The translations under genes were made by a program, and so were the position numbers. A stretch of DNA of 64,000 bases from a bacterium (lineage in GTDB: Bacteria > Krumholzibacteriota > Krumholzibacteriia > LZORAL124-64-63): positions 144,033 to 208,032 of the forward strand of contig JAAEQC010000102.1 of the NCBI GenBank assembly GCA_024231905.1, written 5' to 3'. Positions within the stretch are counted from its first letter, which is position 1; each line of letters starts with the position of its first letter. Under the pieces are notes generated by a model. It saw only the letters and a program-made list of their open reading frames with translations, was not told the DNA's origin and did not search any database. Of the stretch, positions 27,800-35,793 are shown one piece after another.

Positions 27800-28065
27800 C
27801 GTGGTCGTGAGGGACAGCGACTTGATGAGTTTGGCGGTCAGGGAGCCTCGGTCCATGTATCGTGGTGCGCCTCGGGCGGCGCGTATGAGAGCCTTGGAAC
27901 CCTTGGCCTGCGTCTGCAGACGTTCCGGAGCTCCCGTGGGTCGGCCCCTGCCGTTCTTCTCAGTGGAGGAAGACAAAGGGGTTGTTGCGGGGAATCGGTC
28001 AGCCCGAAGTGAGGCCGCAGCGACTTGATGAGCTCCCAATAGTCGAATCCTCCGTCCACGCACAC
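27800..28065. repeat. Diverged tandem copy of the hairpin element with flanking remnant
   Basis: The 415-base gap between rng and the glycosyltransferase gene holds two related units. The segments around 27806-27858 and 28008-28061 align, sharing CAGCGACTTGATGAG and ending in CCTCxGTCCAxGxA. Each is followed, toward rng, by a hairpin-type sequence: the perfect one at 27662-27745 and a decayed one at about 27890-27955 (CTTGGCCTGCG, CTCCCGTG and CGGCCCCTGCCG matched in order). On the minus strand the copies read CVDGGFDYWELIKSL and YMDRGSLTAKLIKSL, which hints at a duplicated coding remnant. No intact gene is seen. Confidence 0.6.
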
Positions 28066-28081
28066 GTGCGCCGACCTCGGA

Positions 28082-29005
28082 CTACGCCGGCGGCTCCACG
28101 GAGATCTCCTTGGTCAACTGCAGCTTCGCCCGCGCGGCATAGGCCGCAGCCAGATCCTTGTCCCCCCTCATCCGCCGCCACAGACTCTTGCCGCCGTACT
28201 CGGCCCACTGGGCCAGGCGGAACCACCACACGGCACGGGGGCCGTGGTGCTTGGCCACGAAGAGGCGGTAGCTCTTCTGGAACTGGAGGAGGCTGAAACT
28301 GCCGGCCTGTTCGGCCGCGCGGCCTTCCAGGTGCAGGACCTCGGTCTCGGCGCAGTACCAGATTTCCAGTCCCGCTTCCCGGGCCCGCAGGCACCAGTCC
28401 GTCTCCTCGAAGTACATGAAGAAGCGGTCGTCCAGGGGCCCGACCGTTTCCAGGGCCGGGCGGGGGATCAGGAAGCAGGCGCCGGTGACGTATTCGACCG
28501 GGCGCGAAGGTTCGTCCCGGCCGGGTATGAAGGTGATCCGGTCGGCCAGGGGGCCGCGCAGCCACATGCGCCGGGGGTCCAGGAAACCGAGCCAGTGGTG
28601 GGACGCCCGGGGAAACCAGCCGCCGCTGATGACGGGCCGGCCGTCACCATCCACCAGGCGTGGGGCGGCGGCGCCCACCTGTTCCTTGCCCATGGCGAAG
28701 CGGAACAGCCGGGCCAGGGAAGCCGGCGGGCAGACCGTGTCAGGATTCAGCAGGAGCACCGCCCGGCCGCTGGTGTGAGGAAGAGCCAGATTGTTGGCGC
28801 GGGCGAATCCCAGGTTGCCGCCCGACTCGATCAGGCGCACGTGGGGAAAATCCCGGGCCACCATCTCCGCCGTGCTGTCGGCCGAGGCGTTGTCCACCAC
28901 GAAGATTTCGCAGGTCAGGGAACCGCAGGCCTCGGGCACCGAGAGCAGGCAGTCGCGTAGCAGGTCATGGGTGTTCCAGCTGACGATGACGATGCTGAGG
29001 TCCAT
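28082..29005 (-). CDS. Glycosyltransferase family 2 (WbbL/rhamnosyltransferase-like)
   Basis: GT-A glycosyltransferase of 307 residues, probably cytoplasmic or membrane-associated, adding a sugar to a surface glycan or lipid-linked acceptor. It starts with LSIVIVSWNTHDLLRDCL, has FVVDNASADST, the metal-binding region LLLNPDTVCPP, and the family's late block FFMYFEETDWCLRAREAG with its acidic pair. The donor and acceptor are unknown. It lies ten bases after the rhomboid gene and is likely its co-transcript. Confidence 0.9.
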   Translation of the reverse strand: MDLSIVIVSWNTHDLLRDCLLSVPEACGSLTCEIFVVDNASADSTAEMVARDFPHVRLIESGGNLGFARANNLALPHTSGRAVLLLNPDTVCPPASLARLFRFAMGKEQVGAAAPRLVDGDGRPVISGGWFPRASHHWLGFLDPRRMWLRGPLADRITFIPGRDEPSRPVEYVTGACFLIPRPALETVGPLDDRFFMYFEETDWCLRAREAGLEIWYCAETEVLHLEGRAAEQAGSFSLLQFQKSYRLFVAKHHGPRAVWWFRLAQWAEYGGKSLWRRMRGDKDLAAAYAARAKLQLTKEISVEPPA

Positions 29006-29015
29006 GGTTCCCCGC

Positions 29016-29891
29016 TCAGCGGCGGCCGGCGCGGCGCAGGATCTCCTGCTCCTCGTCGGTCAGGCTCTGCAGCCCTTCGCGGGAGATCTTGTCCAGGATC
29101 GTATCGATGCGCTTCTGCTCCGGTGAGGGCGGTGCGTCGTTCTGGCCATTGCCTCCGTTGGCGCCGGTCTTGCCGTTGGCCCGTTTGTTGGGCGGTACCA
29201 CCCGCATGCGGCTGCGGGTGCGGAAGTTGCGCCAGGCGCGGCCGATGCCGTCCAGGCCGCCGCCACGGGCCAGTCCGGGCGCGGTGAAGCGCAGGAAGAG
29301 GAACCCGACGGCCATGCCCCCCAGGTGGGCCAGATGGGCGACGGAACCGCCGCTCGGAATGGAGAACAGCTCGATCATACCGAAGATGAGCACCGCGTAC
29401 TTGGCCTTCATGGGCAGGATGAAGAACACGAGGATGATGTTTTCTGAGAAGGTCAGGCCGTAGGCCAGCAGGAGGCCGAAGACCGCTCCCGAGGCGCCCA
29501 TCATGGGTATCATGGAGTCGTAGCCGAAGAGCTTGAACACCCCGTAGATCAAGGCCGCGCCCACGCCGCACACGAAATAGTAGGTCAGGAACATGCGGCG
29601 GCCCCACAGGGCCTCCAGCTGGGATCCGAACATCCAGAGCATGAACATGTTCATGCCGATGTGCCAGAAGTCGCCATGGAGGAACATGTAGGTGGCGAAG
29701 CGCCAGACCTGACCGCCGAAGATGGCCAACTGGGGGACGAACGAGCACCAGTCGTCGACGAATCCGTACCGGGCTGCGCCCCGGGTGAGCATCTGCAACA
29801 CGAAGACCGCCACGTTGGCGATGAGCAGGACCTTGACGGCCGAGGTCGTCTGGCGGCCGCCGAAGCCGGCTCCCCTCCCGTATACGCGCAT
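29016..29891 (-). CDS. Rhomboid-family intramembrane serine protease
   Basis: Intramembrane protease of 291 residues. The catalytic dyad is Ser134 in GASGAVFG and His189 in AHLGG; the WR motif (GQVWRFATYMFLHGDFWHIGMN, near residues 63-84) and several membrane helices are present. The cytoplasmic C-terminal tail of about 85 residues is basic, rich in Asn and Gly, and ends in a charged helix. The ATG at 29891 follows AAAGG at seven bases; a more distal in-frame ATG at 29975 lacks a ribosome-binding site. First gene of a two-gene unit with the glycosyltransferase. Confidence 0.93.
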   Translation of the reverse strand: MRVYGRGAGFGGRQTTSAVKVLLIANVAVFVLQMLTRGAARYGFVDDWCSFVPQLAIFGGQVWRFATYMFLHGDFWHIGMNMFMLWMFGSQLEALWGRRMFLTYYFVCGVGAALIYGVFKLFGYDSMIPMMGASGAVFGLLLAYGLTFSENIILVFFILPMKAKYAVLIFGMIELFSIPSGGSVAHLAHLGGMAVGFLFLRFTAPGLARGGGLDGIGRAWRNFRTRSRMRVVPPNKRANGKTGANGGNGQNDAPPSPEQKRIDTILDKISREGLQSLTDEEQEILRRAGRR

Positions 29892-29993
29892 CCTCTCGCC
29901 TTTCCGGCCCGTGACGGGCCCTGGTGCCTGGCTGTTGAACACTGGAACAATAATACGTTTCCCGGCCCACAGCATGGGGATTCTTGCTGTAGG

Positions 29994-30027
29994 GTAAAAG
30001 GAAGAGGGAACCCGGTGGGTTCCCTCT
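29994..30027 (-). terminator. Intrinsic terminator after the GDSL lipoprotein gene
   Basis: Perfect 11-bp stem (30003-30013 with 30017-30027) and a 3-base loop, followed on the minus strand by CTTCCTTTTACC. It ends the FadL-GDSL transcript. Confidence 0.8.
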
Positions 30028-30053
30028 CCCTGTATCGCAAGCGATTGCGACAG

Positions 30054-31541
30054 CTAGCGGAAGACCGCGTCCATCTGGGCGGCGGCCCGGGCCGAGAGGC
30101 CGGCCACGCCGCCGTCGTCGGCCTTGGTCACAGCCGGACTGTACCAGGAGTAGGTCGGATCCCACACCTTGCTGGCCACATCCACGTCCGCCACGTCGGT
30201 GTCGGCCGCGTCGTTGATCTCCTCGATGAAGGCGTTGGCCACCACCGCGTAGCCGCGGTTGTTGGGGTGGAGTCCGTCCAGGGAGAAGAGCGTCGCTTGT
30301 GAGGCAGCCGCCACAGTGCCCGTCTGTGCCAGGGCCACCATGAAGTGCTGCCCGGCCAGGGGACCATAAGCGGACGTACCGGCAGCGATGTCCGCCAGGA
30401 TGGCGTTCACGTCCACCACCCGCACGATGGCCATGCCCGACGCGTTGACGCCGGCAGCCACCAGGTCGATGGCGCCGTTGTACTGGGCGATGGTGTTGGT
30501 GGCTGTCGTCACCTCGGTCGCCGTGAGCGTGTACTCAGCGGTGATGTCGGTGGTCGGACCGGTCAGGGTCGACAGAGCCGGGAACCGCACCAACGATGCG
30601 CCCGCCTCGTCGAAACCACCGGTCCAGGGCACGCCGAGAGCGCCGCTGGCCAGCTGGGTGAAGGTCGCCGTCGGCACGAAGTACGGCGCCGACGAGACAC
30701 CGGCCACGTTGCCGATGACGATGGTCGGCGGGAAGCCCGTCCGTTCCACGAGGCCACCGGCCAGCAACTGAAGCATGTCGCTGAACTGCTGGGCGAAGGT
30801 GCTCGGGTCGGTCAGTGGCACTACCGACTGGTCGCCGCCACGAGTGGCCCAACCCAGCGCGTCGTTGTTGCCGATGAATACCGTCAGTAGGGTCGGGCCC
30901 TTGGCGATGGCCTGCCAGCCCATGCTGGCGGTCTCGTAGGTGACGTCCCGTGGGGCCGTGCCCGCCATGTTGAGTATCGTCGCGGTCCGCTCTTCGGAAC
31001 CGTAGAGCAAGCCGTATCGATTGATGAAGTCGAAGAACGGATTGGGGCCCGGGTAGCTGTTGGCGCTGCTGGTGGTGTTGAAGACGTCCACCAGTGTGGC
31101 GCCGGGCACGCCGAGGTTGTGGTAGGGCGTCGGCTGGGCCGCGGCCAGGAGCAGCGTCGGGACCAGGGCCGAGGCGGTCTCGTCGAGTACGGTGATGGAT
31201 GCGCCGTCGAAATGGAGCACCCCCGCAGTCTGTCCCGGTGCCGACGGCAGGGAACTGCCGATGCCCGGCGCCGCGACCCAGGGCTGAGTGAACTCATCGC
31301 CGAAGCCGATCTGCTGGGCGATCAGGTAGGGGTAACTGTCGTTCTGGCCGGACTGGATGAGTCCGCCGTCCATGAAGCCCGCGGTCAGGCTGTTGCCGAT
31401 GGACACGTAGTTGGCAAAAATCCGGTCGCCGGTGGGCGCCTTCAGATCAGTGGGATGGTCAGGGTCGTCCAGGCTGCAGCCCGTCAGCAGGAGGGCCAGC
31501 ACGACCGGGATCGCCAGGATGGTTTTCAGGGTCTTCTTCAT
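30054..31541 (-). CDS. SGNH/GDSL-hydrolase lipoprotein
   Basis: Outer-membrane or periplasmic lipoprotein esterase, 495 residues. The lipobox is LLLTGC with Cys22. The GDSL-type block SIGNSLTAGFMDGG provides Ser51, TVFIGNNDALG gives the block with the oxyanion Asn, and DGLHPNNRGYA provides the Asp/His pair near the C-terminus. The family hydrolyses acyl esters, often of lipids. It lies 13 bases behind a FadL-type porin, an arrangement that suggests release of fatty acids outside and their uptake through the porin. Confidence 0.9.
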   Translation of the reverse strand: MKKTLKTILAIPVVLALLLTGCSLDDPDHPTDLKAPTGDRIFANYVSIGNSLTAGFMDGGLIQSGQNDSYPYLIAQQIGFGDEFTQPWVAAPGIGSSLPSAPGQTAGVLHFDGASITVLDETASALVPTLLLAAAQPTPYHNLGVPGATLVDVFNTTSSANSYPGPNPFFDFINRYGLLYGSEERTATILNMAGTAPRDVTYETASMGWQAIAKGPTLLTVFIGNNDALGWATRGGDQSVVPLTDPSTFAQQFSDMLQLLAGGLVERTGFPPTIVIGNVAGVSSAPYFVPTATFTQLASGALGVPWTGGFDEAGASLVRFPALSTLTGPTTDITAEYTLTATEVTTATNTIAQYNGAIDLVAAGVNASGMAIVRVVDVNAILADIAAGTSAYGPLAGQHFMVALAQTGTVAAASQATLFSLDGLHPNNRGYAVVANAFIEEINDAADTDVADVDVASKVWDPTYSWYSPAVTKADDGGVAGLSARAAAQMDAVFR

Positions 31542-31554
31542 CGCCGCACCTCCT

Positions 31555-32874
31555 TTAGAAACGGTAGCCTACGCCCAGAGCGTAGATGTTGGCGTTGGCA
31601 GCATAGGTTCCGGTGGGATAGGTCGCCGAGCCGGCGACACTTGCGCCGTTCTCGATGTTGGTCCGCTCTTCGCCGATGACGGCCATGTAGGCGAGGTTGA
31701 AGTCCCACTTGCCGTGCTTGTAGCTGGCGCCGAGGGAGTAGTCGTTGCGGTCGCTGTCCGGCAGGATGGGGCTCATGGACTCCAGGGGCTGGGGCGTGGT
31801 GTCGCGCACGTAGCCGGCCATGAGGTTCAGCTTCTCGGTGGCGGCGAACTCCGCGCCGGCGCGCAACTGCCAGCTGTCCTCGTAACCGAAATGGAGGGTC
31901 TGGTTGAGGGCCGCCACGTCGGTGTTCAGATCGAGGGCGTCGAACTCGCTCCAGCCGAAGCGTACGTAGTTCACCTCGGCGCGGAAGCGGGGACTGAAGC
32001 GGTAACTGGCGCCGAGACTCAAGAGCCAGGGAAGATTGAGTTCGGAATCGATGGTGGCCTCGTAGCGGTCCGGGTCGCCCACCAGAGCGTTCATGAGGTT
32101 GGTGCCGAAGGTCTCGGCGGCGGAGCCGGCCGCGCCTACGTTCTCCAGAACCAGGTCCCCGTCCTCGTACTTCATGGTCTTCTTGTGATGGTACATGAGG
32201 CCGAAGGAGAGTTTCTCGTCGGGCCGGTACATGATACCCAGGGAGGGCGTGACATTCAGGTTGCTGCGCCCCTCGATGTCCTGATGCACGGCGTTACCGC
32301 CCGACGTCGGGTCGAGGCTGTACCGGTTCAGGACCAGGTGCTGGCTGGCCACGTCCAGGCCCAGCGAGACCGCCAGCTTCTCGGTGGCCAGGTACGATAC
32401 GGCCGGGGTGAGGTAGACGGTCTGGATGCCTACGTCGTGATTGGCCTGACGTCCGGTCCAGGTGTCCGGTTGCTGCCACTCGACACCGAGGCCGTAGGGC
32501 GCGTAGACCCCGAAGCCGAAGGCGAACTTGCCGCCGTCGTTATGGGTGACGAAAGCGCCCGGCACGGGGAATGTGTTGTCGGCGGATTGGCCCGTCGCCG
32601 CATCGCGCGAGGCCATGGTCTGGGCCTCGGCGAATTTGAAGTTGGGCTGGATGGGCATGATGTTCAGGTCGGCCCTGGTGCCCGAGAGGAACGACAGGCC
32701 GGCCGGGTTGTAGAAGATGGCCGAGCCGTCGTCCGCCGTGGCGGTGAAGGCGCAGCCCAAGGCCGTGGCCCTGGTTCCGGCTTCGTAGATGCTGAAGCCG
32801 GTCGCGTGGGCGGCGACGGCGCCGGTCAGTGACAACAGGGCCACCGACGCAGCGATGACGATCCGTTTCCTCAT
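31555..32874 (-). CDS. OmpP1/FadL-family outer-membrane transporter
   Basis: Long-chain fatty acid or hydrophobic-compound porin, 439 residues. A signal peptide ends at AHA (residue 24), and the mature N-terminus TGFSIYEAGTRATALG with AIFYNPAGLSFL is the FadL hatch pattern. Alternating beta strands continue to a C-terminal aromatic residue (YALGVGYRF), the usual BAM signal. GGAGG lies five bases before ATG 32874. First gene of a two-gene unit with the GDSL lipoprotein, which ends at a terminator. Confidence 0.93.
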   Translation of the reverse strand: MRKRIVIAASVALLSLTGAVAAHATGFSIYEAGTRATALGCAFTATADDGSAIFYNPAGLSFLSGTRADLNIMPIQPNFKFAEAQTMASRDAATGQSADNTFPVPGAFVTHNDGGKFAFGFGVYAPYGLGVEWQQPDTWTGRQANHDVGIQTVYLTPAVSYLATEKLAVSLGLDVASQHLVLNRYSLDPTSGGNAVHQDIEGRSNLNVTPSLGIMYRPDEKLSFGLMYHHKKTMKYEDGDLVLENVGAAGSAAETFGTNLMNALVGDPDRYEATIDSELNLPWLLSLGASYRFSPRFRAEVNYVRFGWSEFDALDLNTDVAALNQTLHFGYEDSWQLRAGAEFAATEKLNLMAGYVRDTTPQPLESMSPILPDSDRNDYSLGASYKHGKWDFNLAYMAVIGEERTNIENGASVAGSATYPTGTYAANANIYALGVGYRF

Positions 32875-33102
32875 GTTGCCTCCTCGGGATTGTGGGCGAG
32901 GTATTGGACCCGGTATCCGGGTCGCCCCGTCGGGTGGGGCCGGAGAATCGGGTTGGGGATCGAACCTTCGGACCCTAGCATAGGGCACGGGACGTGCAAA
33001 GGGCTTTTCAGGTCCGCGCCGCACACGGGTCATCTCGATGCTAGGGAAGGGGATAGGGGAGTCTTGACGGGCGGCAAGAACACCTCCGGAGGCCGGGGAA
33101 CC

Positions 33103-33675
33103 GTGGGACGCCGACGCGGCGATCCCCGGCGCTGGCTCCTGTCGGTGGCGCTGGCCCTGGTGCTCCTGGCGGCCGGGGTGCTGGGGACGCCCCGCTCGTG
33201 GCTCGGTTTTCTCCTGCCCACGGACGCCGAGCTCCGTGAACGGAATTCGCGGCGGGACCGCCCCTGGCTCGTGCTGCAACCACCGCCCGAGATCGAGACC
33301 GCGCCCGTGCGCGAGGACGAACCGCCGCTGCCGTCGCCTTCCGAACCGCCGCCGCCGGCAGATTGGTGGCGGGAAGGCTGGCGGGTCCGGGTGGCCGCGG
33401 CCACCCGCGAGGCTCTGGCGCCCACGGCAGACGACAGCGTGACCTACCTCATCGAAACCTTGGGCCTGCCCCGGGACCTCCACCTGCGGGTCCGCCCCGA
33501 TTCGGTCCTGGCCGCCCGGTTGGTCCTGCTGCGTCGGGAGGAATCCTTCCGTTTCGATGAACTCAAGCCCTACTTCCAGGCCGTGGCCCGCTCCCGTCTC
33601 CACTCGGACATGCAGAGCCGCAAGGCCGCCATGTACGACGACCATCTGGGCGCCGAGATCATGGTTCCCGATTGA
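33103..33675 (+). CDS. Proline-rich membrane-anchored protein of unknown function
   Basis: Unrecognised protein of 190 residues. A basic N-terminus and one membrane helix (RRWLLSVALALVLLAAGVLG) are followed by a proline-rich, acidic segment (residues about 55-85, with EPPLPSPSEPPPPADWW), then a folded-looking C-terminal domain of about 100 residues. The layout resembles TonB-like energy transducers, but the C-terminal pattern is not convincing. GTG 33103 gives the signal anchor directly; TTG at 33064, behind AGGGGA, is an alternative that adds 13 residues. No clear partner is adjacent. Confidence 0.6.
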   Translation: MGRRRGDPRRWLLSVALALVLLAAGVLGTPRSWLGFLLPTDAELRERNSRRDRPWLVLQPPPEIETAPVREDEPPLPSPSEPPPPADWWREGWRVRVAAATREALAPTADDSVTYLIETLGLPRDLHLRVRPDSVLAARLVLLRREESFRFDELKPYFQAVARSRLHSDMQSRKAAMYDDHLGAEIMVPD

Positions 33676-33731
33676 GCGGAGCCGGTCGCCGCCTGCGCCG
33701 GGGTTGCGGTCCCGACGGGCCGCGCTAAATT

Positions 33732-33748
33732 TTGATCAACCAGATCAA
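33732..33748. promoter_or_regulatory. Palindromic operator candidate before the Rrf2 gene
   Basis: Perfect inverted repeat TTGATC-AACCA-GATCAA inside an AT-rich patch, 63 bases before the Rrf2 start. Rrf2 regulators often bind their own promoters at such dyads, so autoregulation is plausible but inferred. Confidence 0.5.
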
Positions 33749-33810
33749 GTATTTCGCGGCCGCACGGACCGTGCAGGCTGCGCTTGTCCACCCCGAGCGG
33801 GGGAGGTAGC

Positions 33811-34269
33811 ATGTTTCGAGTGACGCGGGCCGAGGAGCAGGCCGTCCGCCTGGTCATGCGCCTGGCCGCCACCGGCGGTCAGCAGACATTGGGTTTCCTG
33901 GCGGACGCCGAGCAGTTGCCCGAGCCCACGGTGGCCAAGCTCCTGGGCATGCTCCGGCGCGGCGGCGTGGTGGACGCGGTTCGGGGACGGAACGGCGGCT
34001 ACGTGCTGGCCGAGACTCCCGACGGCATCTCCGCGGCGGCGGTGGTGCAGGCGATCAGCGGCCCTGACGTCTTCGAATACCCTTGCGGCGACGCCGCCGA
34101 TTCGCCCGATTGCACCCGCAGCACCAACTGCGGACTGCGCCCCGTATGGCGCCACCTGGGCGATCGCGTGGCCGAGGTACTGAAACAGACCTCGGTGGCC
34201 GACCTGCTGCAACGCGAGGCGGAGGCTTCGCGCAATCTCCAGGAGTTATGGCCTCTGGACGGAGGCTGA
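33811..34269 (+). CDS. Rrf2-family regulator with likely Fe-S cluster
   Basis: Winged-helix transcription factor of 152 residues. The HTH includes LPEPTVAKLLGMLRRGGVV, and the wing GRNGGYVLA is the Rrf2 hallmark. Three cysteines, Cys92, Cys101 and Cys107 (C-x8-C-x5-C), lie where IscR/NsrR proteins bind a 2Fe-2S or 4Fe-4S cluster, so it probably senses redox, nitric oxide or Fe-S status. ATG 33811 follows GGGGGAGG at five bases. It precedes a STAS protein and PrsW in one apparent transcript. Confidence 0.88.
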   Translation: MFRVTRAEEQAVRLVMRLAATGGQQTLGFLADAEQLPEPTVAKLLGMLRRGGVVDAVRGRNGGYVLAETPDGISAAAVVQAISGPDVFEYPCGDAADSPDCTRSTNCGLRPVWRHLGDRVAEVLKQTSVADLLQREAEASRNLQELWPLDGG

Positions 34270-34307
34270 CTCCGGACATCTGCCGATCCCGGTCGGAGGC
34301 TGATCCC

Positions 34308-34592
34308 ATGTTCGACATCCGGCGCGACGCCGACGACACGATCATCCTGACCGGCAGACTCGACGCGGTCAGCGCCCCCACGGCCCGGGACTTCCTGGCT
34401 CGGGTCGACGGCGACGCCCGCCTGGATTTCTCCTCCCTCGACTACATCGCCAGCATCGGCCTCGGCATCCTCGTGGCGGCCCAGCGCCGCCTGGTGGACG
34501 CGGGCGGTGGACTGGTGCTGACGGGGCTGGGCCCCCACCTGCGCGAGGTCCTGATTCTGGCCGGATTCGAGGCGATCTTTGAGTTCGAATGA
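34308..34592 (+). CDS. STAS-domain protein (anti-sigma-factor antagonist-like)
   Basis: Single STAS domain of 94 residues, the fold of SpoIIAA/RsbV. The loop LDFSSLDYIASIGLGIL places Ser49 at the usual phosphorylation site, and VLILAGFEAIFEF is the typical end. Such proteins bind anti-sigma kinases when dephosphorylated, but no RsbW-like kinase is adjacent. ATG 34308 follows GGAGG at eight bases. The last 14 bases overlap the PrsW gene. Confidence 0.85.
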   Translation: MFDIRRDADDTIILTGRLDAVSAPTARDFLARVDGDARLDFSSLDYIASIGLGILVAAQRRLVDAGGGLVLTGLGPHLREVLILAGFEAIFEFE

Positions 34593-35622
34593 CGCCGTGA
34601 CCCCGCTGCTCCCGGTGCTGCGGGTCCTGTTGGCCCTGGCTCCGGTGCAGATCTTCCTGCTGGTCCTCATGGCCGTGGACACCTTCAAGCTCGTCCGGCC
34701 CAGGCGGGTCTTCGTGGCCCTGGCCGCCGGCGTGGCGGCGGCGGTTCTCTCGTTCGCCGCCAACAACGCCCTCCTGCCGCTCACGGGTTGGCCGTTGCTG
34801 ACCTTCGCCCTGGTGGTGGCGCCGGTGGTGGAGGAGACCGCCAAGGGCCTCTACTGCGACTGGCTGGTCCGTTCGCGCCGGACCGGTTTCCTGGTGGACG
34901 CCACCCTGCTCGGCTTCGCCGTGGGCGCGGGTTTCGGCACGGCCGAGAACATCTACTATCTCCGGGAATTCGAGGACCCGACCATGACCACCTGGGCCAT
35001 CCGCGGTCTGGGCACGGCGGTCATGCACGGGGGCGCCACGGCCCTCTTCGCGGCCCTGCGCCATCTGGCCGCGGTCCTCGGTCGCCCGGGATGGCGGACC
35101 TGGAGCTGGGCTTGGCCGGCAGCCGTGTGTTTCCATGCCCTCTTCAACCGCTCCATGACCCATCCGGTGGCGGCCACGGCGGTGCTTCTGGTCCTGCTGC
35201 CCCTGCTCCTGCTGGGCATCCACCGCCGGGGCGAGCGGAACCTGCGCGCCTGGCTCGGCCGGGGTTTCGACCGGGACCGTCGGCTCCTGGAACTCATCCG
35301 CGAGGGCAGGGTGCTGGACTCGCCCCTGGGCCGTCACCTGCTCTCTTTGGGAGAAACTGTGCCGCCGGAGGCCCGGGCGGACATGCTGTGCCTGCTCCGC
35401 CTGGAAGCCGAACTCTCCCTGGCCGCCAAGGGCATGCTCCTGCTCCGGGAGAACGGTTTCGCCACCGCGCCCCCGGCGGAGGTGAAGGAGAAACTGGCCG
35501 AACTGGCCTGGCTCGAAAAATCAGTGGGCCGGGCGGGACGGCTGGCCCTGGGCGAAGTGCGGCCCCGGCGGGGCCGTGACCTGTGGCAACGCCGCCTCCT
35601 GGCCCAGGAGGCGACGGACTAA
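34579..35622 (+). CDS. PrsW-family intramembrane metalloprotease
   Basis: Multi-helix membrane protein of 347 residues. The PrsW motifs are in order: EETAK (Glu85, Glu86, Lys89), FGTAE (Glu123), His150 in MHGG and His186/Asn190 in FHALFN, which form the proposed metal site. In Bacillus, PrsW makes the first cut in an anti-sigma factor. The cytoplasmic C-terminal region (about residues 225-347) is helical and charged, longer than in minimal members. TTG 34579 has GAGG six bases upstream and overlaps the STAS gene by 14 bases; GTG 34597 is an alternative. Confidence 0.85.
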   Translation: MSSNDAVTPLLPVLRVLLALAPVQIFLLVLMAVDTFKLVRPRRVFVALAAGVAAAVLSFAANNALLPLTGWPLLTFALVVAPVVEETAKGLYCDWLVRSRRTGFLVDATLLGFAVGAGFGTAENIYYLREFEDPTMTTWAIRGLGTAVMHGGATALFAALRHLAAVLGRPGWRTWSWAWPAAVCFHALFNRSMTHPVAATAVLLVLLPLLLLGIHRRGERNLRAWLGRGFDRDRRLLELIREGRVLDSPLGRHLLSLGETVPPEARADMLCLLRLEAELSLAAKGMLLLRENGFATAPPAEVKEKLAELAWLEKSVGRAGRLALGEVRPRRGRDLWQRRLLAQEATD

Positions 35623-35793
35623 CGAGATCCGGTCCAGCTTGCTGGCCGGTATCGGCCGCTACCCGGTCCATGCCGGCCTTGGTTCAAGAAACAGATCAAC
35701 ATAAACCCATTGAATGCCACGAGTAGAAGTTGGACGGCTACGCTGAGAATCAAGCAAAACCGATCCCGATTACCGCTGTTCTCCGGGCGTCGA

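Noticed and set aside
27838..28065. A 75-codon minus-strand frame next to the hairpin repeat
   Set aside because: It crosses the decayed hairpin and ends in hairpin-derived sequence; kept only as a possible remnant within the repeat.
31411..32832. A 473-codon plus-strand open frame opposite the FadL gene
   Set aside because: Antisense shadow; FadL has a signal peptide, ribosome-binding site and barrel pattern.
35623..35793. Terminator or small gene between PrsW and the giant ligase gene
   Set aside because: Only short imperfect repeats (GGCCGGTATCGGCC) and no start with a ribosome-binding site were found.
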